Shown one piece after another: positions 54,355 to 63,005 of a stretch of 64,000 bases of DNA. The notes below the pieces were generated by a model. That model searched no databases. It saw only the letters and a program-made list of their open reading frames with translations, and was not told the DNA's origin. The translations under genes were made by a program, and so were the position numbers. Every line of letters starts with the position of its first letter. Position 1 is the first letter of the stretch. Origin of the DNA: Accumulibacter jenkinsii (lineage in GTDB: Bacteria; Pseudomonadota; Gammaproteobacteria; Burkholderiales; Rhodocyclaceae); the NCBI GenBank assembly GCA_036625225.1, contig JAZKUF010000001.1:930001-994000 (forward strand), written 5' to 3'.

Positions 54355-56598
54355 CTAGTTCTTGTACGAGTAACGATAGACATAACCCTTGTAACCGTAG
54401 CGGTAACTCTGACGGCTGACGTTGAGGTCATTGAAGACGAAACCCTTGACCTGAACGCCGGCCTGATTGAGCCGTTTCACCGCCTGCTCGAGCTCGCGGA
54501 TCGGATGTTTGCCGGCGCGAGCGACCATCAGCGTCGCACCGACGTGGCGACCGATGATCGCCGCATCGGAAACGGCGAGAACCGGTGGCGCGTCGACGAT
54601 CACTGTGTCGAACCTCGCCGCAAGGTCGTCGAGCAACCCGGTGAAACGCGAGTGCATCAACAGTTCGGACGGATTGGGCGGAATCTGACCGGTGGTGACG
54701 AGAGACAGCCTGGGCACCAGAGTCGGCTTCAGGATGTCGTCGAGCGAAGCCTGACCGGCAACATACTCGGAAAGGCCAAGCCCCCGTTCGACGCCGAACT
54801 CCTTGTGCAGGTGTCCCCGCCGCAGGTCGCCATCAACGATGACGACACGTTTGTCGACCTGCGCCAGGACCGTGGCCAGGTTCTTGGAAATGAAGCTCTT
54901 CCCCAGGCCCGGACTCGATCCGGTGATCAGGATCGAATTGCGTTGCGCGTCGAGGAGCGCGAAGTGCAACGTCGTGCGCAGTCCGCGCAGGCTCTCGACC
55001 GCGTCATCCTGTGGATAAAGGATCGCCAGCAGCTCGCCGGTCCCGAACTGAGCCTTGCGATTGAGGTCCACCTCGGCCTTGCTGTGCGGGACCGTCGCAT
55101 ACACCGGCAGGCCGAGTTGCGACTCGATGACTTCCGGATCTTCGACCAGCACCCGCAGCGAACGCAGCAGCCAGATGACCACCAGGCTGACCAGCAGACC
55201 GAGCAGCACGGCGATACCCATGATCGCCAGCGGTTTGGCGCCCACGGGTTCGCGGGCAACGGCAGCGGTGTCGATGACCCGGACGTCACCGATCGTCCCG
55301 GCCTTGGAAACACGCAATTGCTGGGCAGTATTCAGCAGTTCGGTGTACAGTTTGTTCGAGACTTCGACGTCACGCGCGAGGCGCAAAACGGTCTGCTGGG
55401 TATCGGGCAGGCGTGAGACATCGACTTCGAACTGCTTGCGGCGTTCGTTGAGGCGCAGCAGCTTGCTGTCTACGGCCTGAATCCGGGGATGCTCGGGAGT
55501 AAAGTTCTGGCGCAGTTCGTCACGCTCCTGCTTGAGCAGCACGGCGGCGTTCTCGACATCGACCAGCGACTTCAGGATACCCTGGGTCTCCAGGCTCAGA
55601 TCGAGCGAACCGCGACTCTGTCGATAGTTGTTGTAAGCGGCTTCGGCGCTGTCGACCTGCGTCTTCAGGGCGGGCAACTGGGTTTCCAGAAAGGCCAGCG
55701 TCTTCTCGGCTTCGGCCGATCGCCGCTCGACATTCTGGCGAACATAGGTGTTCAGGATGTCGTCGAGCACGAGAGCAATCTGCTCTGGACGCGAGCCGAG
55801 CAGGCTCAGTTCGAGGATGCCCGACTTCTTGCCCCGCTCCTTGACCGAATAGCCTGCGCGCAAGCTGTCGATCGCCGCTTCGGCAGAACGTTTCATGAGC
55901 CCGAACCGTGTCCCCGGCCGCGCCACGAGCTGGGCCACGAAAATCGAGTAATCCTGGTTGCTGGCCCGGCTCCCGGCCCTGCCTTTCAGCACCAGCTGGT
56001 CGTCCTCGTTGAAGATCTCGAAGGCGCCGTCCTCGCCGGCGATCAGGGTGTGGCCGAGGTCGAGCGCACGCGGTGGCACATCGAGCGAATCGACCTGAAT
56101 TCTTTCGCCTCCCCAGGCAAAACTCGACAGGCCCAGCCACGGTGAGTTCGGTTGGTCGCCCTCGTAGCGTCGGACCACCGCTCCGCCGATCAGAGGCAAG
56201 GTCCGCGGTGCAGCAATGATGTCGAGCCGCAGCTTGGAGACGACCCGTCCGAGAACCATGCGCGAGGTGAGGATTTCCACCTCGGCGGACACCGTGGTAT
56301 CGTCGCCGAGCAGGGGCTCGAGGGCTTTGAGCGAAGCTCCGGAGCCCTTTTCTTCGATCTGCAGCAGGCCATCGGCGCGGTAGACCGGCTTCGCCACCAG
56401 CACCCAGGCGAGGCCCAGCATCAGCGCCAGCAGACTGATCGCGGCAATCAGCCAGCGGTAGTCGATGAGCACGGCGATGATCTCACCCAGTGCCAGGCCT
56501 TCCTCGTCTTCATCAGAAGCCAGTTGCTGCACCGGCTGCGTCGCGCCGGCGGTCATGCCCGGCATGGCGTTAGGTAAGGTGATTGACTCGTGGTCCAT
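54355..56598 (-). CDS. Exopolysaccharide chain-length protein and tyrosine autokinase (Wzc-like)
   Basis: A 747-aa bacterial tyrosine kinase fused to a Wzz polymerase-regulator domain. N-terminal membrane helix about LIAAISLLALMLGLAWVLVA, long coiled-coil (about 290-420), second helix PLAIMGIAVLLGLLVSLVVIWLL, and the cytoplasmic kinase: Walker A ITGSSPGLGKSF, Walker A' VVIVDGDLRRG, Walker B DTVIVDAPPVL. Seven tyrosines cluster in the last 17 residues (QSYRYGYKGYVYRYSYKN region), the usual autophosphorylation tail. Works with Wza and the Wzb phosphatase. Confidence 0.94.
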   Translation of the reverse strand: MDHESITLPNAMPGMTAGATQPVQQLASDEDEEGLALGEIIAVLIDYRWLIAAISLLALMLGLAWVLVAKPVYRADGLLQIEEKGSGASLKALEPLLGDDTTVSAEVEILTSRMVLGRVVSKLRLDIIAAPRTLPLIGGAVVRRYEGDQPNSPWLGLSSFAWGGERIQVDSLDVPPRALDLGHTLIAGEDGAFEIFNEDDQLVLKGRAGSRASNQDYSIFVAQLVARPGTRFGLMKRSAEAAIDSLRAGYSVKERGKKSGILELSLLGSRPEQIALVLDDILNTYVRQNVERRSAEAEKTLAFLETQLPALKTQVDSAEAAYNNYRQSRGSLDLSLETQGILKSLVDVENAAVLLKQERDELRQNFTPEHPRIQAVDSKLLRLNERRKQFEVDVSRLPDTQQTVLRLARDVEVSNKLYTELLNTAQQLRVSKAGTIGDVRVIDTAAVAREPVGAKPLAIMGIAVLLGLLVSLVVIWLLRSLRVLVEDPEVIESQLGLPVYATVPHSKAEVDLNRKAQFGTGELLAILYPQDDAVESLRGLRTTLHFALLDAQRNSILITGSSPGLGKSFISKNLATVLAQVDKRVVIVDGDLRRGHLHKEFGVERGLGLSEYVAGQASLDDILKPTLVPRLSLVTTGQIPPNPSELLMHSRFTGLLDDLAARFDTVIVDAPPVLAVSDAAIIGRHVGATLMVARAGKHPIRELEQAVKRLNQAGVQVKGFVFNDLNVSRQSYRYGYKGYVYRYSYKN

Positions 56599-56722
56599 TG
56601 GTCGTCCGAAGTGATGGGCGCCGGGCCATGAACCCGACGACTAGGCATGGGAATGGGCTGCGAGCTCCCGACCGGCCAGGCGGTCGACCAGCGGAGCACC
56701 CGGAAAGGGGCCCGGATCGGGT

Positions 56723-57913
56723 TCACTGCCGAGCGCCAAAAAGGGGATATTGCGTCCGGCTCGTCAGGTCGAGCATGGTCGCCGTTGGCAGGATGTTGGC
56801 AATCACGCGCTGCCAGCGAACGATCGGCGCGGCATCGACGTAGATGATGTCGCGTGGCCGCAGCGGAAAACGATCGGCGAGCAGCATCGCGTCAGGCAGG
56901 CGCGAGTCCAGGTGGAACAGCTCGGGGGTATCGGTGTTGCCCCGCATGACGTAGATCCAGCGCGGATCGGCCGTATTCTGATAGATGTAGCCGGCATCGC
57001 TGAGCGCCTCGGCAAGGGTGGAACGTTTCCGGTTCATGACCAGCGAACCCGGTTTGGTGATTTCGCCCAGCACGAACACCTTGTTGTAGCTGCGGTCCGC
57101 GACATTGACGATGTCACCCTGCTCGAGCAGCACGTTCTGGTCGGTGGCGCCGTAATCGTACATCGCCTGAATATCGACCAGATAGGTTGTACCACGACGA
57201 GTCAGGAGGACGCGGCTGAAGTCAGCCTCGGCCGTGAAGCCACCGGCACGATTGACCGCATCAAGTACCGTCATCGGCACGTCGGTCACCTGCTGAATGC
57301 CTGGCCGGGTCACTTCACCGACCACATACACCTGCTGACTGCGGAAGGAGACCATGCGTACATCGAGCTGAACCCTCTCGATGTACTTGGCGAGTTTGGC
57401 CGCCAGGATCTCCCGCACCTCGCTGGTCGTCTTGCCCTGAACCTTGATCACCCCGACGTAGGGAAAGAAGATCGTTCCGTCCTCGGTGACCACCGTGCCT
57501 GCCTGCTCCGCCGTCCGGAAGCTGCCGGCCGGAATGGTCAGTTCGGGATGGTCCCAGACGATGATCGAGATGATGTCACCCGGCCCGAGGCGATACTCGG
57601 GAACCGTCCTCGGGTTGTCTCCGCTATAGCGCGGACTGTCCTTGCCGGCCGCCCGGGCGGAACTGGTCCCGTCGCCTGTCGGCGGACGCGCGCTCTTGAA
57701 CATGTCGATGATCAGTTCAGCCGTGATCGATTTGATCTTGACGTTGGCGGGAACCAGCTGATCACCCTGCTGCACCGGCAGCCGCACATCGGACTCCTCA
57801 CGGTTGCTGTAGCTCTGGTTGCCGGGGATGATCGTACAGCCCGCGAGCAGGCTCGCAGCCAGACACGCCAGGAGTTGCCGAAGCCCAGTGGGCCGGGCCG
57901 TACACACGTTCAT
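56723..57913 (-). CDS. Outer-membrane polysaccharide export lipoprotein (Wza-like)
   Basis: A 396-aa export channel with lipoprotein signal (LACLAASLLAGC). Poly-export domain RLGPGDIISIIVWDHPEL, followed by SLBB repeats VYVVGEVTRPGIQQVTDVPMTVLDAVNRAGGF and KVFVLGEITKPGSLVMN. ATG 57913 has GAGG upstream. The last part contains the Wza C-terminal helix-like region PRDIIYVDAAPIVRWQRVIANILP. It is upstream of the Wzc gene, separated by 124 bases. Confidence 0.93.
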   Translation of the reverse strand: MNVCTARPTGLRQLLACLAASLLAGCTIIPGNQSYSNREESDVRLPVQQGDQLVPANVKIKSITAELIIDMFKSARPPTGDGTSSARAAGKDSPRYSGDNPRTVPEYRLGPGDIISIIVWDHPELTIPAGSFRTAEQAGTVVTEDGTIFFPYVGVIKVQGKTTSEVREILAAKLAKYIERVQLDVRMVSFRSQQVYVVGEVTRPGIQQVTDVPMTVLDAVNRAGGFTAEADFSRVLLTRRGTTYLVDIQAMYDYGATDQNVLLEQGDIVNVADRSYNKVFVLGEITKPGSLVMNRKRSTLAEALSDAGYIYQNTADPRWIYVMRGNTDTPELFHLDSRLPDAMLLADRFPLRPRDIIYVDAAPIVRWQRVIANILPTATMLDLTSRTQYPLFGARQ

Positions 57914-58241
57914 GCTGAAATCCTCATATCTTTTCCTCATTTGTGCTGCTGACAAGAGCTCGGCAAGGGCGACGCGAAGTTTACATCCGCTGCGCTCATC
58001 CCGCAAAGCCATTCACACCGATTGCCGGCGGGAGCGGTGTGACCTGAGCTTGCCCGGCGCTGGCAGCGGCGCGGGACGAGCACCTTCTGGCGAGCCCGCC
58101 AGAAGTGTCAGGGTCGGCCAACCGGAAGCGTGCAGGCTGCAGGGAAGGCATCCCGATCACCAGCGAAGGATAAGCCAGCCGACGCCAGCACCCGTGCTCG
58201 ATTTCACATCGCCGCAAAAACGATGCGCCGGCGATGGCGGG
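57914..58241 (-). other. 328-base gap with two perfect inverted repeats
   Basis: No supported gene. TCACACCG (58013-58020) and CGGTGTGA (58035-58042) pair over 8 bases with a 14-base loop. CTTCTGGCG (58084-58092) and CGCCAGAAG (58097-58105) pair over 9 bases with a 4-base loop. Neither has a U-run. They sit in the leader of the wza-wzc transcript and may be RNA structures or operators. Confidence 0.6.
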
Positions 58242-58682
58242 TCAAGCGAGTTTTCTGACCCAGGGCTCGATCGCGTCCTCGATCAGCTGCAGCGCTTCCT
58301 CATGGGCTGCGTTTCCCCGCCGGTACGGGTCGGGAATCTCCCGATTCGTCCAGTGCCCAAGAAGAAAAATCTTGCCACGAGCCGTCGGGTCCATGGTCAG
58401 CACCGCCTCCCGATGATGTTTTTCCATCACCAGGACGAGTTCGGCCCAGCGCAGGCGCTCGGCAGTAAGCTGGCTTGCCCGATGTGCACTGATATCCAGG
58501 CCGCGGGCGTTCATCATCGCGCAGGTGATTTCTTCAGCGGGGTGATTGACGAGCGCCCCGGTTCCCGCCGAGCGCGCCTCAACCCGTTTGCCGCCCTTTT
58601 CGATGCGCTGCCGCAAGAGAAACTCTGCCGCCGGGCTGCGGCAGATATTGCCGGTACACACCGTCAGGATTCTGGTGAACAT
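58242..58682 (-). CDS. Low-molecular-weight protein tyrosine phosphatase (Wzb-like)
   Basis: A 146-aa phosphatase. P-loop CTGNICRSP with Cys9 and Arg15, and the general acid in IPDPYRRG. It dephosphorylates the Wzc-type kinase to allow cycling during polysaccharide assembly. ATG 58682 is 17 bases after the WecA-like gene; the longer frame upstream is a shadow of that gene's end. Confidence 0.94.
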   Translation of the reverse strand: MFTRILTVCTGNICRSPAAEFLLRQRIEKGGKRVEARSAGTGALVNHPAEEITCAMMNARGLDISAHRASQLTAERLRWAELVLVMEKHHREAVLTMDPTARGKIFLLGHWTNREIPDPYRRGNAAHEEALQLIEDAIEPWVRKLA

Positions 58683-58698
58683 ACCGAGTCTTTCCAAT

Positions 58699-60258
58699 TC
58701 ACGTGCAGGGAGGAGGAGCGCTGAGTTCGAACTCCGCACCCTTGCGCGCAAGCGTGCGCTGACCACGCTCCAGCGAGTAGATCAGGGTGCTTGCCGTGCG
58801 GCGGCGATCCGCCACTCGGTTGCTGCCGGCAATCACCGGCGCGTAGCCGACGCGACGATCGTTGCCCTGTTCACGAGCGACGAACAGACGCACTTCGAGT
58901 CCATGCGGCCCGGCCAGTTGCCGCCTGAGGCGCTCGGCATGGCGCTGGACGCGGCCGATCAAAAGCTCATCGCCCTCGGTGGGAACGTGCACGATGCAAT
59001 AGACGTTGCGTCCGTCGACCCTGGACGAGTCCATCTCGTACAGACCGAGCTGGTAATCGTAACTGCTGCCAAGTCCTTCCAGAATTGCAGCGAGGACTTC
59101 CGGACACCGTTCCTTGCCGAGATAGCCAACGAAAATGCCGCGGACCTGCGCCGACGGCATGCCGAGCCAGCGATTGACCCGCCGCAACCAGGGCACGAGC
59201 CGCCACGGCCGCAGGATCAGCAGACAATATACCGCGAAAACGCCGAGGAAGAGCCAGAACATCAGATACTCCGGTATGCCGAGCAGCAGGCCACCGACCC
59301 CGACCAGCGCAAAGGTCACCTGCATGACCCCAGCAAAGGCAACGACATCGCAGACGCGGAAACCGGCGCGCACGAACAGGTGATGCAGATGGTGCCGGTC
59401 AGGGCGAAACGGCGACCTGCCAAGCCATAGCCGACGCAACATGACGCCCACCGTGTCCATCAGCGGCAGCGCGAACAGCCACAGGGCGGTGACCGGCGTC
59501 ATCGCCGCCCGTTCCCCTTGCGACAGCGCAATGAAAATCCAGGCAAAGAGGAAACCCAGCAACGTGCTGCCGTTGTCTCCGAGAAAGACTCTCGCCCGCC
59601 GGTTGCCCGGATAGCGCAGGTTGAAATAAAGGAAGCCCCCTATGCCACCCATCAGCGCCACAATCAGAAAAACATAAACGTCGCTGCCACCGTCATGGGC
59701 AATGACGGCAGCGAGCGCGAGGCTCGCGAGGCTGACCGACCCGGACAGGCCATCGATGCCGTCGATCATGTTGAGGGCATTGATCAGTCCGATGGTGGCA
59801 AAAACGGTGATGGGAACGGCCAGCCAGCCGAGATCGACCAGCAGACCCGGAAACAGTTCGCCAAGCGAATCGAGTTCGACGCCACCAACGAAGATCATCA
59901 ACAGCGCAACCAGGGCTTGAACCAGAAAACGGACCTTGAAACCCAGGTGCCAGATATCGTCGGCAAGGCCGGTCAGGAAAATCAGCAACGCACCAAGAAC
60001 GAGTCCTGGCAGTGGTGCCGGCAGGAAACCACCGAAAAAGGTGTCGCCCAGCAACGACATGCTGGCGAGAACGGCAATCAGGCCAAAGCCGCCGACAAAA
60101 GGGGTACCCGCGTCGTGTTGCTTGTGTCCACCTGGGCGATCCATGATCCCGAGGTGGCTCACCAGCGTCACGCTCAGGCGGATCGCCACAGCGGAGATCA
60201 CCAGACAGACGCCGAGCAAGACAGTCAATTCCAGGGCCAGTTCCAAGGCCACCTCCAC
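58699..60258 (-). CDS. Undecaprenyl-phosphate sugar-1-phosphate transferase (WecA/MraY family) with C-terminal extension
   Basis: A 519-aa polyprenyl-phosphate glycosyltransferase with about eleven helices. Family motifs: GLADDIWHLGFKVRFLVQALVA, INALNMIDGIDGLSG, and RVFLGDNGSTLLGF, then GRSPFRPDRHHLHHLF with the HxxHH of WecA-type enzymes. It starts exopolysaccharide repeat-unit synthesis. After the membrane part (about residue 370) a soluble tail of about 150 residues has no recognised domain. The start is uncertain: GTG 60258, or TTG 60246 with GGAGG before it. Confidence 0.9.
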   Translation of the reverse strand: MEVALELALELTVLLGVCLVISAVAIRLSVTLVSHLGIMDRPGGHKQHDAGTPFVGGFGLIAVLASMSLLGDTFFGGFLPAPLPGLVLGALLIFLTGLADDIWHLGFKVRFLVQALVALLMIFVGGVELDSLGELFPGLLVDLGWLAVPITVFATIGLINALNMIDGIDGLSGSVSLASLALAAVIAHDGGSDVYVFLIVALMGGIGGFLYFNLRYPGNRRARVFLGDNGSTLLGFLFAWIFIALSQGERAAMTPVTALWLFALPLMDTVGVMLRRLWLGRSPFRPDRHHLHHLFVRAGFRVCDVVAFAGVMQVTFALVGVGGLLLGIPEYLMFWLFLGVFAVYCLLILRPWRLVPWLRRVNRWLGMPSAQVRGIFVGYLGKERCPEVLAAILEGLGSSYDYQLGLYEMDSSRVDGRNVYCIVHVPTEGDELLIGRVQRHAERLRRQLAGPHGLEVRLFVAREQGNDRRVGYAPVIAGSNRVADRRRTASTLIYSLERGQRTLARKGAEFELSAPPPCT

Positions 60259-60331
60259 AGTTCACAGTCCAGGCAAACTGCACACCGCAAGGCTCATCGC
60301 CAAGCGGCACGCCCCAGAGGCGCCACACAGT

Positions 60332-60352
60332 CAGAGCCCTTTTCGGGCTCTG
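60332..60352 (+). terminator. Hairpin between the PEP-CTERM gene and the WecA-like gene
   Basis: CAGAGCCC and GGGCTCTG form an 8-base stem with a TTTTC loop, followed by TTT on the plus strand. On the minus strand, the direction of both flanking genes, there is no U-run, so its termination role is doubtful. Confidence 0.35.
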
Positions 60353-60409
60353 TTTGAACAGCTGATCGATTCCCCTGGCCATTCCCGGCCAAGGGTTTCT
60401 CAGACCAGA

Positions 60410-61222
60410 TCAGACACGCCGGCGACGGCCGAGGAACACACCGACGAGACCGACACCCAACAGCGCCAGCGATTCGGGCTCGGGAATCTGGAAGGGATAA
60501 ACACCGTCGTAGGAATTGGTCTGATCGTTAGACACATAACCAGTCGGAACCGCGGTGAAGTAATACTGATAATAGGGTGAGTCGGCCCCGATCTGGATCT
60601 TGACTATTTCACTCACCTGGGCGTTGGCAGGGACCTGACTGGCATCAATGTCAAAGGCAGTGCCAGGGAGAACAGCGTTCACGGCGCCAACCAGACCCAG
60701 AAGAATCGGGGTTGCGTTCAGGAAACCGTCCAGCCCGACGACCACATCTCCAGCGTTGGAAACGTCGACGAAGGAAACATTGGGATCGCTGACGCGCCCG
60801 TAGAACTGGGGCTGGAGCATCGCCCCAACGGCTGCCGCAAGTTGCACCGGGGTCAGCGAGAGGCCCACCGATCCCAGTGCATCGGTGACGTAGCTGGTTG
60901 CCAATGCGGGGGTCCAGTCAGCAGCAACCAGGCTGCTGAGGACGATGGTCCGGCCAAACTGATCCAGGCCGGTGAGCGTCGTGGCGGGATTCGATGCCAG
61001 CTTGCCCAGTTCGACGTTGCCGACGCCGCTCAAGGCAGCGGCGACATTCGTGGCGTTGCAGGCATTGCCACCACCAACCACTCCCGGGGAAACAGGCAAC
61101 CACGTCTGGCACAGTCCGCCAGCGATCGACACCCCGGTAAGGGGGGCGGCTTGTACGCCTGCCGAGGCCGCGATCGCCAGAACCGACAAGGCCAGCTTTG
61201 TCTTGTTGCGAAAAACATTCAT
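60410..61222 (-). CDS. PEP-CTERM sorting-domain protein
   Basis: A 270-aa secreted protein with a signal peptide (MNVFRNKTKLALSVLAIAASAGVQA) and a C-terminal sorting tag: PEPESLALL (247 on), a hydrophobic helix and RRRR at the end. Such tags are recognised by the exosortase EpsH/XrtA for release to the cell surface in bacteria making exopolysaccharide. The middle is rich in Gly, Ala and Val with no known domain. ATG 61222 with AAGGAG upstream. Probably transcribed from the sigma-54 promoter at 61367-61382. Confidence 0.93.
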   Translation of the reverse strand: MNVFRNKTKLALSVLAIAASAGVQAAPLTGVSIAGGLCQTWLPVSPGVVGGGNACNATNVAAALSGVGNVELGKLASNPATTLTGLDQFGRTIVLSSLVAADWTPALATSYVTDALGSVGLSLTPVQLAAAVGAMLQPQFYGRVSDPNVSFVDVSNAGDVVVGLDGFLNATPILLGLVGAVNAVLPGTAFDIDASQVPANAQVSEIVKIQIGADSPYYQYYFTAVPTGYVSNDQTNSYDGVYPFQIPEPESLALLGVGLVGVFLGRRRRV

Positions 61223-61366
61223 GGGAAACTCCTTCACTTCAGTCATCCGCCATTGCCACAAACCGGCTGATGAGGGTTTTTAAATGGGCTTTGCAAGTCT
61301 TGATTCCAGGAAGTCAGGATCGGGCCTTTTTTTTCCTGTTGACAAAACCTGACTCGGAAATTTACG

Positions 61367-61382
61367 AGCAAAATATGTGCCA
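61367..61382 (-). promoter_or_regulatory. Sigma-54 (RpoN) -24/-12 promoter for the PEP-CTERM gene
   Basis: The minus strand reads TGGCACATATTTTGCT. The GG and GC doublets are exactly 10 bases apart, and TGGCAC and TTGC both match the RpoN consensus. Predicted transcription start near 61356, about 134 bases before the ATG at 61222. Confidence 0.75.
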
Positions 61383-61428
61383 TAAATAACATCCTGTGTG
61401 AAATCATGACCTTGATACTTTCGAAACC

Positions 61429-61473
61429 CATCAGTAGAACTGATGTGTAAAAAAAATCGACACATCCCTGATG
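61429..61473. promoter_or_regulatory. Clustered inverted repeats, possible enhancer-binding sites
   Basis: CATCAGT-AGA-ACTGATG (61429-61445) is a perfect 7-base inverted repeat. GATGTGT (61442-61448) and ACACATC (61460-61466) form a second, overlapping one with an A-rich spacer. A third CTGATG half-site is at 61468-61473. They lie about 50-90 bases upstream of the sigma-54 site, where activators of that class bind. Confidence 0.5.
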
Positions 61474-61568
61474 CTGCGGCGTCTTCGGAATGGGCCCTTC
61501 CGGCAATCGTCCCCTGCCGCGTGCATGGCCGCGGCAAGCCTCGACGATCTGCCGTAACGACGATGGGC

Positions 61569-61598
61569 TTGCGAGCCGGGCTGCCTGCAAGCTATAGT
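61569..61598 (+). promoter_or_regulatory. Candidate sigma-70 promoter for the glycine riboswitch/gcv transcript
   Basis: TTGCGA (61569-61574) and TATAGT (61593-61598), 18 bases apart. Predicted start near 61605, at the first bases of the riboswitch. Confidence 0.5.
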
Positions 61599-61605
61599 TG
61601 CGGCG

Positions 61606-61796
61606 CGAATGGGAGAGGGCGGCAACACCGCCGCCGAAGGCGCAATCCACCCGGAAACGCTCAGGCAAAAGGGACCGTTCGTGCAATGAACTCTGGAGAG
61701 CGGCGCACGCCACTGGCGACGCGCCCACCGATGGGGCAAAAGGCGGTTGCGACGCAATCCGCCCGACAATCTCTCAGGTACATGGACAGGGGGGTG
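61606..61796 (+). ncRNA. Tandem glycine riboswitch
   Basis: Two glycine aptamers in series ahead of gcvT. The first has GGGAGAG (61611-61617), CGCCGAAGGCGCAA (61632-61645) and the 3' block CGCTCAGGCAAAAGGGACC (about 61658-61676). The second has CTCTGGAGAG (61691-61700), CACCGATGGGGCAAAA (about 61726-61741) and ATCTCTCAGGTACATGGACA (about 61769-61788). These are the consensus blocks of the GCVT RNA family. Glycine binding normally turns on gcv expression. Confidence 0.93.
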
Positions 61797-61823
61797 AACT
61801 CGCTACGAGTTTGCCCCTTTCTC
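61791..61823 (+). terminator. Riboswitch expression platform: terminator-like hairpin
   Basis: GGGGTGAACTCG (61791-61802) pairs with CGAGTTTGCCCC (61806-61817) over 12 bases, including two G-T wobbles, with a 3-base CTA loop and TTTCTCGTTTC after it. The 5' arm touches the end of the second aptamer, so glycine binding could block it and allow gcvT transcription. Confidence 0.6.
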
Positions 61824-61868
61824 GTTTCTGGAATCCGCTTCAAGAAATTGTCCTTAGGGATTGACACG

Positions 61869-62957
61869 ATGAACAAAACTGTCCTCAACCAGAGCCACCG
61901 CCGGAGCGGCGCCCGAATGGTCGATTTCGGCGGCTGGGAGATGCCGCTCCACTATGGTTCGCAGATCGAGGAGCATCATAGCGTACGCCGGGACGCCGGC
62001 ATGTTCGACGTTTCGCACATGTGCGCCGTCGACATCGAAGGTCGCGACGCCGGCGTCTTTCTACAGCGTCTGCTGGCCAACAACGTGGGCCGCCTGCAGC
62101 TTCCCGGCAAGGCGCTGTACAGCACCATGCTCAACGAAACCGGTGGCGTGATCGACGACCTGATCGTCTATTATCTCGACGGCAACCGCTATCGGGTAGT
62201 GGTCAATGCCGGCACCGCCGCCAAGGATCTGGCCTGGATGGGCTCCCGCCTCGGCGAGTGGCAACTCGCGGCCAGCCTGACGCCGCGTCGGGAAGGGGCC
62301 ACTGCGCTGGCGATGATCGCCGTCCAGGGGCCTCAGGCGCGCGCCAGGGTGTGGCAGGTGCTGCCTGAATGCAGACCCGCCAGCGAAGCACTGAAGCCGT
62401 TTTTTGCCGCCGTCGTCGGTGACTTTTTCATCGCACGAACCGGCTACACGGGGGAAGACGGCTACGAGATCACCCTTCCCTGCAGCCAGGCCGAAAGCCT
62501 CTGGCAGGCGCTCGCCGAGGTCGGGGCGCAGCCGTGCGGGCTTGGCGCCCGCGACACGCTGCGCCTCGAGGCGGGAATGAATCTCTACGGTCAGGACATG
62601 GACGAGACGGTCTCGCCACTCGACGCAGGCCTTGCCTGGACAGTCGACTTCGCCTCCGAGCGTGACTTCGTCGGCAAGGCTGCCCTGCTCGTCCGACCCC
62701 GGCAACACCAGTTCCTCGGTCTGTTGCTGCAGGACCGCGGTGTCCTGCGGGCTCACCAACCGGTGCACACGGTCCACGGCCAGGGCGAAGTCACCAGCGG
62801 CAGTTTCTCGCCGACCATGCAGCAGTCGATCGCCCTTGCCCGCCTGCCCCTCGCGACCACGATCGGCGAAACGGTAGAGGTGGCGATTCGCGACAAGCGC
62901 CTCGCGGCGACAGTCGTCAAGCCCTGCTTTGTCAGGAACGGCAGCATTCTCGTCTGA
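61869..62957 (+). CDS. gcvT: Glycine cleavage system aminomethyltransferase (T protein)
   Basis: Releases ammonia and passes the methylene group to tetrahydrofolate. 362 aa from ATG 61869. Markers: RMVDFGGWEMPLHYGSQIEEHHSVRRDAGMFDVSHM, QGPQAR, RTGYTGEDGYEI, LGARDTLRLEAGMNLYGQDMDE and SGSFSPTMQQSIALARL. The frame is open upstream through the riboswitch but that is chance. First protein gene of gcvT-gcvH-gcvP. Confidence 0.96.
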   Translation: MNKTVLNQSHRRSGARMVDFGGWEMPLHYGSQIEEHHSVRRDAGMFDVSHMCAVDIEGRDAGVFLQRLLANNVGRLQLPGKALYSTMLNETGGVIDDLIVYYLDGNRYRVVVNAGTAAKDLAWMGSRLGEWQLAASLTPRREGATALAMIAVQGPQARARVWQVLPECRPASEALKPFFAAVVGDFFIARTGYTGEDGYEITLPCSQAESLWQALAEVGAQPCGLGARDTLRLEAGMNLYGQDMDETVSPLDAGLAWTVDFASERDFVGKAALLVRPRQHQFLGLLLQDRGVLRAHQPVHTVHGQGEVTSGSFSPTMQQSIALARLPLATTIGETVEVAIRDKRLAATVVKPCFVRNGSILV

Positions 62958-63005
62958 CTTCATGGCAATCGTCAGCGCATTTGATCTTATTCATCAGGAG
63001 AAGCA

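Larger units (their letters stand above)
61223..61568. other. Regulatory gap between the PEP-CTERM gene and the gcv riboswitch
   Basis: About 345 bases without a supported gene, more A/T-rich than the surrounding DNA. It holds the sigma-54 site and inverted repeats listed separately, and an unassigned TTGACA at 61339-61344 on the plus strand for which I see no good -10. Confidence 0.6.

Noticed and set aside
60273..60287. Second GG-N10-GC pattern upstream of the WecA-like gene
   Set aside because: The -12 side (TTTGC) is good, but the -24 side reads CGGTGT and matches poorly; the start would fall almost on the start codon.
60332..60352. Terminator for the PEP-CTERM gene
   Set aside because: The U-run is on the wrong strand for that gene; kept only as a low-confidence hairpin.
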